DNA of 13,910 nt from UBA2022 sp964621555 (GCA_964621555.1 CAZUOO010000020.1:1-13910); one strand, 5' to 3'. Positions 1-6,605 are shown, counted from the first letter of the stretch. Made by a program: numbers and translations. The notes: generated by a model from the sequence alone, not told the origin.

Positions 1-2
1 TT

Positions 3-95
3 ACGCTTCGTTTTAGTATAGATTTAGCTATTAGGTTTCACCCAATCTCAATTATTAATGCTAGGAAGATACTAGTGGAGAAGGGGGAGCTTTAA
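3..95 (+). CDS. C-terminal end of an unidentified protein (partial)
   Basis: This is the only plus-strand frame open from the window edge; the other two hit stops within 21 bases. It encodes about 30 residues ending in ILVEKGEL and a TAA stop, 31 bases before the next ATG on the same strand. The composition (mixed hydrophobic and basic, no low complexity) fits the end of a real protein, and the position fits a gene running in from the left. A 30-codon open frame can arise by chance, so this is tentative, and no family can be named from so short a tail. Confidence 0.35.
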   Translation, partial: TLRFSIDLAIRFHPISIINARKILVEKGEL

Positions 96-126
96 TATAG
101 TTTGAAGTTATAGCTCTATTAAATTA

Positions 127-759
127 ATGCTTTATAGTTATATGAGAGAGAAAGAGTTCATTGGTGAGATAAATGGAGATATATTCTCTGAAAAGGTTAA
201 AGAGTTTAGTAATAAGTTTGGTAAGCCTGAATTAAAAAAGAGGTTAGGGTTGATGGTTTTTGATCGTAATAATTCTGATGTTGATACTAGGGTTCGTATT
301 ACAAATGGTAAGGCAGAGGTTATGCAAAAGGTTAAAGTCGTAGATGATGGTAGCGGATTATCTATTAAGAAGGAGATTTCAATCCCTTTATTATCAAACA
401 CTGACGTTATATATAATGCATACGTAAGTTACTTGAATTTACTAAAGTCTAAATATTCAGAGAAGCTTATCTCCCTAGCTGTACAAACAGAGAATTATAT
501 CTGGGAATTATCTGAAATGTATGGAGTTGAACTAAAAATTTCTTATCAATTCGGTATTAATGATTACTATACTTTTGAAATTGAGGCTGTGAAGGATGGC
601 GTTGATTTGGAAGTTGTAAGGAATGCTTTGTCACTTTCTCCTACTGCAAATCATGCTAGTGATGAAAGAAAGCTATTTAGAAGTACACAGGTGGACTTAA
701 ACCTCCTTCCATTGTCTGAAGAACAGGTTAAGGAGATTATTAGCAAGTACGTAGTCTAG
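127..759 (+). CDS. Probable CYTH-like domain protein
   Basis: A protein of 210 residues, or 205 if translation starts at the second ATG at 142. Residues 53-68 (DTRVRITNGKAEVMQK) resemble the charged strand of CYTH/triphosphate-tunnel proteins, where Arg and Lys side chains bind phosphate. A late strand, YTFEIEA at 148-154, resembles the acidic ExE strands that bind metal. Known CYTH proteins hydrolyse or cyclise triphosphate substrates such as thiamine triphosphate, inorganic triphosphate or ATP; which applies here cannot be told. There is no signal peptide or membrane segment. The gene is convergent with the YfiH-like gene and ends two bases from it. No clear Shine-Dalgarno precedes either ATG. 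The family call rests on pattern resemblance only. Confidence 0.5.
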   Translation: MLYSYMREKEFIGEINGDIFSEKVKEFSNKFGKPELKKRLGLMVFDRNNSDVDTRVRITNGKAEVMQKVKVVDDGSGLSIKKEISIPLLSNTDVIYNAYVSYLNLLKSKYSEKLISLAVQTENYIWELSEMYGVELKISYQFGINDYYTFEIEAVKDGVDLEVVRNALSLSPTANHASDERKLFRSTQVDLNLLPLSEEQVKEIISKYVV

Positions 760-761
760 AG

Positions 762-1643
762 TTATATTCTCACCGCAACATTAAATGCTCCCTTATACTT
801 ATTTGGTGTATGAGTATTGTCTTCTTTCTGTTCCATCTCCTGAGCAAGTTCGTGTGAAAAGAGGTTACCTTTTTCTGCTTCTTCGTATGTGCATAGCCCA
901 GATTCTAATATATTTGTTATGCCGAATTGCATTTCTAATTCAGATTTCACTATTCCCATGAAATCTATGTTATATCTTTTCCCTTTAAAGAGTGGGTGAG
1001 TGGTTTCCTTAGTGTACTTAGCGAGTAGTTGTTGGTTGCGGAATGTCTTTAGAAAAAGGTTGTATGAATCCTCTGAAATTGTATAGTGTGTTTTGCAGAT
1101 ATATGGTGTTACGTATGATTCTATGTTTTCCCAGCTTATTTTAGGATATAGTGCTTTAGCTAATTTTAAGGCTTTGAGATGTATCCCTTGAAGAGTTTGA
1201 GGAGATCCTATGTGTATAGCTATTGTTACGTTCGTATCTAATGGCTTTATTACTAGGATTGCACAGTCTGCAGGGGCAAATATGATCTCATATGGATTGT
1301 CCAGTATGGTTTCTGCTATTATCGCATTCGCTCTTAAAGGGATGTATTTATATCCCGAATCGTCAGGCTTATTTCTTAAGCTTAGACTTGAAAAGGTTTC
1401 AATATTTAGATTCATGAGAGTATCTTCGGGGGGAGTGGTGAGTACAAATGCTGTTTTTGTTTCAAGGTAATCGCTTAGTTTGTGGTCGTTGCTTTTGATT
1501 ATATCTTTTTCTTTATCTGATGTGGAGAAGAACGGGTTCATATTTCCCCATATTTTGCCCTCGTATGTTGTGGCTACTTTCAAAGTTGAATTGGGGGATA
1601 TATATGTGAGTAGCCCATTCTCAAGAGCATCTAGATTAGTCAT
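762..1643 (-). CDS. Divergent YfiH/LACC1-family protein (Cu-oxidase_4 fold)
   Basis: About 293 residues from the ATG at 1643; a TTG at 1661 would add six residues. Three blocks match the YfiH/YlmD/LACC1 family in order: APADCAILVI near 123-132 with C127, IAIHIG near 141-146 with H144, then TPYICKTHYTISED near 179-192 and SGLCTYEEAEKGNLFSHE near 248-265. Characterised members are purine nucleoside phosphorylase/adenosine deaminase enzymes or laccase-like, with a metal site of two His and one Cys. Here the Cys and second His are present, but the usual QxHG segment carrying the first His aligns with TTPPED (69-74) and has no His, and the GWRG turn after the second His is GSPQ. Family membership is well supported, activity is doubtful. 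A candidate -10 box, TACAAT, lies on this strand at 1678-1673. Confidence 0.72.
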   Translation of the reverse strand: MTNLDALENGLLTYISPNSTLKVATTYEGKIWGNMNPFFSTSDKEKDIIKSNDHKLSDYLETKTAFVLTTPPEDTLMNLNIETFSSLSLRNKPDDSGYKYIPLRANAIIAETILDNPYEIIFAPADCAILVIKPLDTNVTIAIHIGSPQTLQGIHLKALKLAKALYPKISWENIESYVTPYICKTHYTISEDSYNLFLKTFRNQQLLAKYTKETTHPLFKGKRYNIDFMGIVKSELEMQFGITNILESGLCTYEEAEKGNLFSHELAQEMEQKEDNTHTPNKYKGAFNVAVRI

Positions 1644-1725
1644 TAGTATTATTGCATACAACTTACTCTAGAATTGTATTCCAGTTTGGGTAAGAATTAA
1701 AGATTTATTAGGTGATGCCCTAATT

Positions 1726-1741
1726 GTTACCTTTCTGTAAC
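1726..1741. repeat. Small inverted repeat upstream of the antitoxin promoter
   Basis: GTTAC and GTAAC flank a six-base spacer, giving a 5-bp stem just upstream of the proposed antitoxin -35 box. It could be a weak hairpin or an operator half-site pair for the ribbon-helix-helix antitoxin. Short stems of this kind occur by chance in AT-rich DNA. Confidence 0.25.
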
Positions 1742-1749
1742 CTTTTCTG

Positions 1750-1778
1750 TTTACTCTCCTTTATACATCGACTATAAT
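1750..1778 (+). promoter_or_regulatory. Promoter of the toxin-antitoxin operon
   Basis: A -35-like TTTACT (1750-1755), a 17-base spacer and a perfect TATAAT (1773-1778) precede the antitoxin ATG at 1811. The predicted transcription start near 1785 gives a leader of about 26 bases without an obvious Shine-Dalgarno. A second weaker -10 candidate, TATACT at 1786-1791, would give a shorter leader. Confidence 0.6.
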
Positions 1779-1810
1779 ATTTGAATATACTAATTTAATC
1801 TTCGACCCTC

Positions 1811-2083
1811 ATGACATCAGAAAAAATAGTTCGAAAAATTTCATTGCCTGTGGAAGTGAATGAGAAGGTTGTGGGAATAGTAAAGAAATCTGGGATTTCC
1901 TTTGATGATTTTGTTGCTAAGGCGCTTTTTGAACTGCTAATTAGTGAAAATGGAGTAGAGTATTTGAGTGCAGAGGAATCTAAGGATGTTGAGAAAAGTC
2001 TCAGTGAGCTAAGGGATGGGCGGTATGTAACTCTCGACTTAACAGATGTAAATTCACTAAAAAAAGTATTAGGGGGCGAGTAA
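1811..2083 (+). CDS. Antitoxin of a RelB/ParD-like type II toxin-antitoxin pair
   Basis: A 90-residue protein. The start KISLPVEVNEKVVGIVKKSGISFDDFVAKALFELLI (9-44) has the beta-strand, helix, turn, helix layout of a ribbon-helix-helix DNA-binding domain. The C-terminal half (GRYVTLDLTDVNSLKKVLGG, about 70-89) looks like the extended toxin-neutralising tail of RelB-type antitoxins. In such systems the antitoxin binds the toxin and represses the operon as a dimer. The toxin reading frame follows after 11 bases, with a GGAGG between the two, as expected for a bicistronic operon. The family is inferred from fold pattern and from the partner gene. Confidence 0.72.
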   Translation: MTSEKIVRKISLPVEVNEKVVGIVKKSGISFDDFVAKALFELLISENGVEYLSAEESKDVEKSLSELRDGRYVTLDLTDVNSLKKVLGGE

Positions 2084-2094
2084 CTGGAGGCACT

Positions 2095-2367
2095 ATTTAT
2101 TCGACCCAACTTTTCATTCGGAAGTATAAAAAGCTAATTAAGTACAACTCTCTATTGCTGATTTCCGTATACAATTCCCTCCAATTAATTAACACAAATC
2201 CATTTGAAAAGAAGTTGAAAACGCATAAGGTGGTTGTGTCTTGCTACGGTGAGGTATTTAGCTCTAGGGTTAACGGTAATCTAAGAATTATTTGGATATT
2301 TTGGACTACTGGAAAAGTCGTTCTTGATATTGGAGGTCACTCTGGAAAGAATAAGGTGTATAGATAG
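2095..2367 (+). CDS. RelE/YafQ-family mRNA interferase toxin, probable ATT start
   Basis: Ninety residues if started at ATT 2095, the normal length for RelE-type toxins. The C-terminal part has NPFEKKLKTHKV, then FSSRVNGNLRIIWIFW and LDIGGHSGKNKVYR, the conserved core of RelE/ParE-superfamily ribonuclease toxins (Arg and His-rich strands). No ATG or GTG lies in frame upstream; the first NTG is TTG 2155, which would delete the two N-terminal helices. The codons upstream of it (YSTQLFIRKYKKLIKYNSLL) look like the expected helix of this family. A strong GGAGG (2086-2090) sits four bases before ATT 2095, so the non-canonical start is the best model. AUU starts are known to be weak, as in infC, and may keep toxin levels low. 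The alternative is a start-codon mutation that has inactivated the gene. It is convergent with the recombinase gene, two bases apart. Confidence 0.7.
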   Translation: MYSTQLFIRKYKKLIKYNSLLLISVYNSLQLINTNPFEKKLKTHKVVVSCYGEVFSSRVNGNLRIIWIFWTTGKVVLDIGGHSGKNKVYR

Positions 2368-2369
2368 CG

Positions 2370-3260
2370 TTAAAGCTCTTTTAGATCCTTCTCCTGGTCA
2401 TCCTGCTTGTTATTAAGAAGGTTAAGGTACTTCTCTGTTGTAGAGAGTCTCTTGTGTCCTACAAGCTTTGATACTGTTACAAGGGATACTCCATTCGCAA
2501 GGTGGTGTGCAATAAAGGTATTTCTTAAATCATTAACCTTTGCATTTTTTATACCAGCCTTTTCAAATGCTTTATCTATTGTGGTTCTAATATTTCTAAC
2601 AAGAAGAGGTCTTCCATTCTTTGTAATGAAAAGAGTTTCATCTTCACTCTCTGGTCTGATTTTCTTATACTCATCAATTGCTGCTACTGCAGATTTATTC
2701 AAAGGAACCTTTCTTGCAGGGTGACTACCTGCTGGCTTGATGTATAGGTATGGAATTTTGCTGTCTACAGAAGCTCTAACATCTTCAAGGGTTAGGGCGG
2801 CTAGTTCACCGATTCTAACTCCAGTCTGAAGAAGAAGCTCTATTATTGAATATAGTCTTGTATCAACTCTACTTACGTCTCTGAGGGCTCTATACTCCAT
2901 CTCTGTGAGTACCCTAGGTGGTTTAATCTCAAATTTAGGGTGTGAGAGCTTATCTGAAGGGTTTTCTTGAATTATATTTGATTCTAGAAGGTATCTGAAG
3001 AATGTTCTAGTACTGTTTATCTTTCTTGAGATACTTTTTGGGGTGTAATTATTACCCTGAAGGTATGCTTTATAAGCCTCTAAGTCTTCGATGGAGATTT
3101 TCCTAATAGTCTCTAGTCCTCTGGTTGTGAAAAAGTTAAGCAACTGTTCTATGTCTTTTGCATATGCTATTACCGTCGACTCTGAGCGACTTTTCTGTCT
3201 TAACTCTTCTGTGAAGGTTTTATGTAGCTGGGCAAATTCATTGTTCTTAACTGCATTCAT
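2370..3260 (-). CDS. Xer-type tyrosine recombinase
   Basis: A 296-residue protein with the two domains of the XerC/XerD family: an N-terminal SAM-like core-binding domain (about 8-105) and a C-terminal catalytic domain. Catalytic residues seen are R149 (TGVRIGEL), K184 in the beta-hairpin (ARKVPL), R246 (NDLRNTF), H269 (GHKRLSTTEKY) and the nucleophile Y278. The first His of the usual HxxR box is Asn243 and the following RH is RN. Xer enzymes resolve chromosome dimers at dif sites; phage and transposon integrases share the fold. The length and lack of an extra arm-binding domain favour Xer. No att-like or tRNA-end repeats are visible around it, so I favour a housekeeping role, although the adjacent toxin-antitoxin pair leaves a mobile origin possible. 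Confidence 0.85.
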   Translation of the reverse strand: MNAVKNNEFAQLHKTFTEELRQKSRSESTVIAYAKDIEQLLNFFTTRGLETIRKISIEDLEAYKAYLQGNNYTPKSISRKINSTRTFFRYLLESNIIQENPSDKLSHPKFEIKPPRVLTEMEYRALRDVSRVDTRLYSIIELLLQTGVRIGELAALTLEDVRASVDSKIPYLYIKPAGSHPARKVPLNKSAVAAIDEYKKIRPESEDETLFITKNGRPLLVRNIRTTIDKAFEKAGIKNAKVNDLRNTFIAHHLANGVSLVTVSKLVGHKRLSTTEKYLNLLNNKQDDQEKDLKEL

Positions 3261-3381
3261 TCTAAATGTGCTTAATTTACGTATCCTTTTTCGGTTTACT
3301 ATGGGGATTATAGCATTGGCTTATATAGGGGTCAACAAGGTTTAAAGGGGATTGAATAATATTCTAAGTTTGGTAATCTTA

Positions 3382-3840
3382 ATGTATATGGATAATGTGG
3401 CAAATAAAGTACATTTTAAAGTAGCGGGTCGTGCTAAACCCGATACAGATATTGTAGGGAAAGTATGGCTAATTAGGGTAGGGAATGCATTGCTCCTAAT
3501 TTTATCTGTTTTTCTAATCTATAATATATATAAATCGGTGGATTTAACTATTAAAAAAGTTGCTATTTTAAAGCAGGCTGAGCAAGAGGTAGATGGTTTG
3601 AGGTTGAAGAATATATCATTAATTCTGAGTAGGGAGAAGGTTGAGACCGATGATTATATAGAGACGGAGGCTAGAGATAGGTTGAATCTTTCTAAGGATG
3701 AGGAGATCGTTTTTGTAATTCCAGATGAAGCCCTTTATATGGGAGCTGAGATTGTTCAAGAGGCTCTTTCTCCTGTTGTTTCTACGAATACCTCCCCTCC
3801 ATATTCCCAATGGTTGTCATTTCTAACAAGTTCTCTCTAG
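3382..3840 (+). CDS. Cell-division protein of the FtsB/DivIC (septum formation initiator) family
   Basis: About 152 residues from ATG 3382; ATG 3388 is equally possible, and a TTG at 3352 is probably part of the promoter. The protein has a basic N-terminus, one membrane segment (GNALLLILSVFLIYNIY), a coiled-coil stretch (KKVAILKQAEQEVDGLRLKNISLILSRE) and the family signature YIETEARDRLNLSKDEEIVFVIPDE. FtsB/DivIC are bitopic proteins that join FtsL and FtsQ/DivIB in the divisome and relay activation of septal wall synthesis. The C-terminal tail ends in a PYSQWLSFL segment after a Ser/Pro-rich linker. It is followed by tRNA-fMet and efp, with a promoter for the tRNA starting 21 bases after the stop. 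Confidence 0.85.
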   Translation: MYMDNVANKVHFKVAGRAKPDTDIVGKVWLIRVGNALLLILSVFLIYNIYKSVDLTIKKVAILKQAEQEVDGLRLKNISLILSREKVETDDYIETEARDRLNLSKDEEIVFVIPDEALYMGAEIVQEALSPVVSTNTSPPYSQWLSFLTSSL

Positions 3841-3861
3841 TTTCTGGGTGTTCGATTATAG

Positions 3862-3890
3862 TTGCTTTTAGGGCTCTAATTGTCTATAAT
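3862..3890 (+). promoter_or_regulatory. Promoter of tRNA-fMet
   Basis: TTGCTT (3862-3867), a 17-base spacer and a perfect TATAAT (3885-3890). The predicted start near 3897 lies about five bases before the tRNA 5' end, so only a very short 5' leader would be removed. Confidence 0.7.
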
Positions 3891-3901
3891 TGCCCTGCTA
3901 A

Positions 3902-3976
3902 CGCGGGGTAGAGCAGAGGCAGCTCGTCAGGCTCATAACCTGAAGGTCGTTGGTTCGAGTCCAACCCCCGCAACCA
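3902..3976 (+). tRNA. Initiator tRNA-fMet (CAT), CCA encoded
   Basis: A full cloverleaf: acceptor 3902-3908 with 3966-3972, D stem GAGC/GCTC, anticodon stem TCAGG/CCTGA with loop CTCATAA (anticodon CAT at 3934-3936), T stem GTTGG/CCAAC with loop TTCGAGT, discriminator A3973 and encoded CCA 3974-3976. The initiator marks are the unpaired C1-A72 (C3902/A3972), which blocks use in elongation and aids formylation, and the A11-U24 pair in the D stem. One mark is altered: the three G-C pairs at the base of the anticodon stem are A29-U41, G30-C40, G31-C39. The D loop is one base shorter than in E. coli. Confidence 0.96.
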
Positions 3977-3991
3977 AATTTCACTAATTTT

Positions 3992-3997
3992 TATACT
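3992..3997 (+). promoter_or_regulatory. -10 box of efp, predicting a leaderless mRNA
   Basis: TATACT ends seven bases before the efp ATG at 4005, so transcription should begin at or next to the A of the ATG. No Shine-Dalgarno is present. The -35 region would fall inside the 3' end of tRNA-fMet and has no good match. Confidence 0.5.
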
Positions 3998-4004
3998 TTG
4001 TATT

Positions 4005-4568
4005 ATGGCTTTTACATACCAACCTAGAAAAAACACATACCTGAGAATTGATGGGAAGATATTCTTTGTATTAGATAGGCAACTTAAGACACAAGGAAGA
4101 CAAGGTGGGTTGATCATTCTTAAGCTTAAGAATGTTGAATCTGGTGCTAACCAAGAAATAACCGTTAAGTCAGGGAGTAAGGTGGAGGAGTTAGAGACTG
4201 AGACTAAAGAGGTTCAGTATCTATATAGTGATACTACAACTGCACACTTCATGGATACCATTACCTTTGAGAGTGTGGAGGTGCCTTTAGCAATGATTGA
4301 TGATTATAAACAGTATTTGAAAGAGGGCGAGAAGACCTTAGTTCTAATTGCAGATGGAAATATCATTGATATAAAGAGAAAAGGTAGTGTAGAGTTGAAG
4401 GTTGTAGAAGCTACTGATGCCGTTAAAGGAAATACGGCAACTAATGCTTTAAAAGAGGTTGTACTAGAAACAGGGTATAAAGTAGGGGTTCCTATGTTTA
4501 TAAAACAGGGAGATACTGTTACAATCAATACCGATACAGGTGAGTATACGGGTAGGGTAGTTGCATAA
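4005..4568 (+). CDS. efp: Translation elongation factor P
   Basis: At 187 residues this is the standard EF-P length, with all three beta-barrel domains: the KOW-like domain I (about 1-65), an OB domain II (about 67-130) and a C-terminal OB domain III ending in the signature NTDTGEYTGRVVA. EF-P binds between the P and E sites and rescues ribosomes stalled on consecutive prolines. The tip of the domain I loop reads KTQGRQGGL with Arg32. Arg is the residue rhamnosylated by EarP in Pseudomonas and Neisseria, while E. coli carries lysylated Lys34. The loop is one residue longer than in both types, so modification is uncertain. ATG 4005 is chosen because the protein aligns from its first residues. 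The gene lies between two tRNA-Met genes, each apparently with its own promoter. Confidence 0.96.
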   Translation: MAFTYQPRKNTYLRIDGKIFFVLDRQLKTQGRQGGLIILKLKNVESGANQEITVKSGSKVEELETETKEVQYLYSDTTTAHFMDTITFESVEVPLAMIDDYKQYLKEGEKTLVLIADGNIIDIKRKGSVELKVVEATDAVKGNTATNALKEVVLETGYKVGVPMFIKQGDTVTINTDTGEYTGRVVA

Positions 4569-4594
4569 ACGTTCCTTTTATCCTTTCACTAATG

Positions 4595-4600
4595 TATAAT
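4595..4600 (+). promoter_or_regulatory. -10 box of tRNA-Met
   Basis: A perfect TATAAT ends 11 bases before the tRNA 5' end, placing the transcript start near 4607. The -35 region at the proper distance (TTCCTT, 4572-4577) is a weak match. Confidence 0.55.
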
Positions 4601-4611
4601 TCACTGTATGT

Positions 4612-4685
4612 GGTGACGTAGCTCAGGTGGTTAGAGCATGGGATTCATAAACCCAAGGTCACTGGTTCGAGCCCAGTCGTCACCA
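4612..4685 (+). tRNA. tRNA-Met (CAT), elongator type, CCA not encoded
   Basis: The acceptor stem GGTGACG/CGTCACC, D stem GCTC/GAGC, T stem ACTGG/CCAGT with loop TTCGAGC and the anticodon loop TTCATAA (CAT at 4646-4648) all fold. A paired G1-C72 excludes an initiator. Pairs G4-C69 and A5-U68 argue against tRNA-Ile2, whose lysidine synthase prefers C4-G69 and C5-G68, so elongator Met is favoured though not proven. The anticodon stem TGGGA/ACCCA has an A31-A39 mismatch next to the loop. After discriminator A4685 the sequence is TAT, so CCA must be added enzymatically, unlike the nearby initiator. Confidence 0.93.
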
Positions 4686-4724
4686 TATTTATTATCAATT
4701 TAGATTAATTTAAGGGTTACCATA

Positions 4725-6599
4725 ATGGCGAATAATGACAAGGTAGAGAATAAGGCAGATATTAGAAAATTACCAACAAGAATTGTAAGATTTAACATAT
4801 GGGGAATAATTGGAAGTATCCTCCTCTCCATTGTTGTATTCTCTGCTTGGAGTGCATTTGTGAATGCTCAAACTAAAGGGAAAGAGGTTTCATTGAGTAA
4901 TGTTGTAAATAGTATATCTGCAGGAGATTATAAGAAGATTATTCTAAAAGATAATATTGTTATCTTGGAACAGCAAAAGAGTGAGAAGGTAGATGGTAAA
5001 GAGGTAAAGTCATTGACTAGAAAGTTTGCACTTGTTGCCCCTGGAACCGATTTCTACTCCACACTCTCTGATGCTAATGTGGATATAAAATCCCTCAAGA
5101 ACGATTTCTACCAGCCAGCAGTTGGTGTTTCTATTACAGATATCATTTGGCTAGTTCTATTGGCACTGGGTCTGCTACTTATGTACAACCTTATTAAGGG
5201 GATGAACTCACAAGGTGGTAGGTTGATGGATTTTGGTCAGAGCAAGGCGAGAATGCTATTCGGAAAGAAGACAGGCATCACATTTGATAGTGTAGCAGGT
5301 ATTGCTGACGTGAAAGAAGAACTTGTTGAAATTGTTGATTTCTTGAAGAACCCTAAGAAGTATTTAGCTATTGGTGCACGTATTCCAAAGGGAGTACTTC
5401 TTGCAGGTGCCCCAGGTACAGGTAAAACATTGTTAGCAAAGGCAGTCGCAGGTGAGGCAGGTGTGCCTTTCTACCATACTTCAGGTTCTGAGTTTGAAGA
5501 GATGCTTGTAGGTGCAGGTGCTTCTAGAGTGAGGGATCTGTTCTTGAAAGCAAAGAAGTCCTCCCCATCTATTATATTCATTGATGAGATTGATGCGGTG
5601 GCTAAGAAGAGAGGGACAGTATTGCATTCTGGAGCAGGTGAGCAGACATTAAACCAAATCCTTGTAGAGATGGATGGACTAGAAGAGAGGGAGAATGTAA
5701 TCGTTATTGCAGCTACAAACAGACCTGATGTATTAGATCCTGCAATATTGCGACCAGGTCGATTCGATAGAATGGTTACACTTTCACTACCTAGTTTTGA
5801 AGAGAGGTTGGATATTATGAAGGTGCATGCAAAAGGGAAGAAGTTTTCAACAGATATTAACTTTGAAGCAATTGGTAGGAAGACTATTGGATACTCTGGA
5901 GCTGATTTGGAGAATCTACTTAATGAAGCGGCTATTAAAGCTGTGGTTGAAGGTAGAAAGGAGATTAATCAAGAAGACCTACTTCAGTCATACCTTAAGG
6001 TTGGTCTAGGAAGGCAGAAGAAAGGAAAGAGGGTAGAGGATGATCTTAAGTTAGTTGCATATCATGAGGCAGGTCATGCCATAGTTTCAAAATTTACAAA
6101 GGGTGCTTCTCCTGTAGAGCTTGTTTCTATGATTTCTAGAGGTGGATCAGGTGGAGTTACAGTATTCCTTCCTGAGGATGATAGGAGAATGGAGACTAAG
6201 ACTAATATGTTAGCACGTATTCAGACAGGAGTTGGAGGTAGAATTGCAGAGGAGATTTTCCTTGGTGATATCTCTTCAGGGGCTTCAGGTGATATTCAGA
6301 GTGTCACTAGGATTGCTAAAATGATGGTTAGACAGTGGGGTATGAGTGAGAAGCTTGGTTTTGTACAGTATGGTGACGCTGAGGATACTAAGCATCTTGG
6401 TTATACATATGGTGGAGGTAGGGACTATAGTGAGAAGACTTCAGAGACAATTGATGGCGAGGTTAAGAAGTTGATGGATGAGGCTATGGAGAATGCAAGG
6501 AAGATATTGAAAGATAATAGTGATAAGGTTGAGGTTCTTGTTAAGATGCTTCTTGAGAAGGAAGAGGTTAGCAAGGATGAATTTAATAGCTTGTTTTAA
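4725..6599 (+). CDS. ftsH: ATP-dependent zinc metalloprotease FtsH
   Basis: At 624 residues it matches typical FtsH length. It has two membrane segments (about 25-47 and 136-158) flanking an extracytoplasmic domain, then an AAA+ domain with Walker A GAPGTGKT (228-235), Walker B IIFIDE (283-288) and the second region of homology with arginine fingers RPGRFDR (343-349). The M41 peptidase follows, with HEAGH (447-451) and third zinc ligand D523 in GASGD. FtsH forms membrane hexamers that pull in and degrade damaged membrane proteins and short-lived regulators. The pore loop, normally FVG, is L261-V-G here. TAAGG at 4711-4715 lies about nine bases before the ATG and may act as a Shine-Dalgarno. 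The next gene follows after six bases and is probably cotranscribed. Confidence 0.97.
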   Translation: MANNDKVENKADIRKLPTRIVRFNIWGIIGSILLSIVVFSAWSAFVNAQTKGKEVSLSNVVNSISAGDYKKIILKDNIVILEQQKSEKVDGKEVKSLTRKFALVAPGTDFYSTLSDANVDIKSLKNDFYQPAVGVSITDIIWLVLLALGLLLMYNLIKGMNSQGGRLMDFGQSKARMLFGKKTGITFDSVAGIADVKEELVEIVDFLKNPKKYLAIGARIPKGVLLAGAPGTGKTLLAKAVAGEAGVPFYHTSGSEFEEMLVGAGASRVRDLFLKAKKSSPSIIFIDEIDAVAKKRGTVLHSGAGEQTLNQILVEMDGLEERENVIVIAATNRPDVLDPAILRPGRFDRMVTLSLPSFEERLDIMKVHAKGKKFSTDINFEAIGRKTIGYSGADLENLLNEAAIKAVVEGRKEINQEDLLQSYLKVGLGRQKKGKRVEDDLKLVAYHEAGHAIVSKFTKGASPVELVSMISRGGSGGVTVFLPEDDRRMETKTNMLARIQTGVGGRIAEEIFLGDISSGASGDIQSVTRIAKMMVRQWGMSEKLGFVQYGDAEDTKHLGYTYGGGRDYSEKTSETIDGEVKKLMDEAMENARKILKDNSDKVEVLVKMLLEKEEVSKDEFNSLF

Positions 6600-6605
6600 T
6601 AATTA

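Noticed and set aside
2095..3260. Toxin-antitoxin pair plus tyrosine recombinase read as an integrated mobile element
   Set aside because: No flanking direct repeats, tRNA-end duplication or further mobile genes are visible, and the recombinase has Xer length.
3352..3381. TTG start extending the FtsB-like protein by ten residues
   Set aside because: TTGAAT here works better as a -35 box, the added residues match nothing in the family, and two ATG codons follow.
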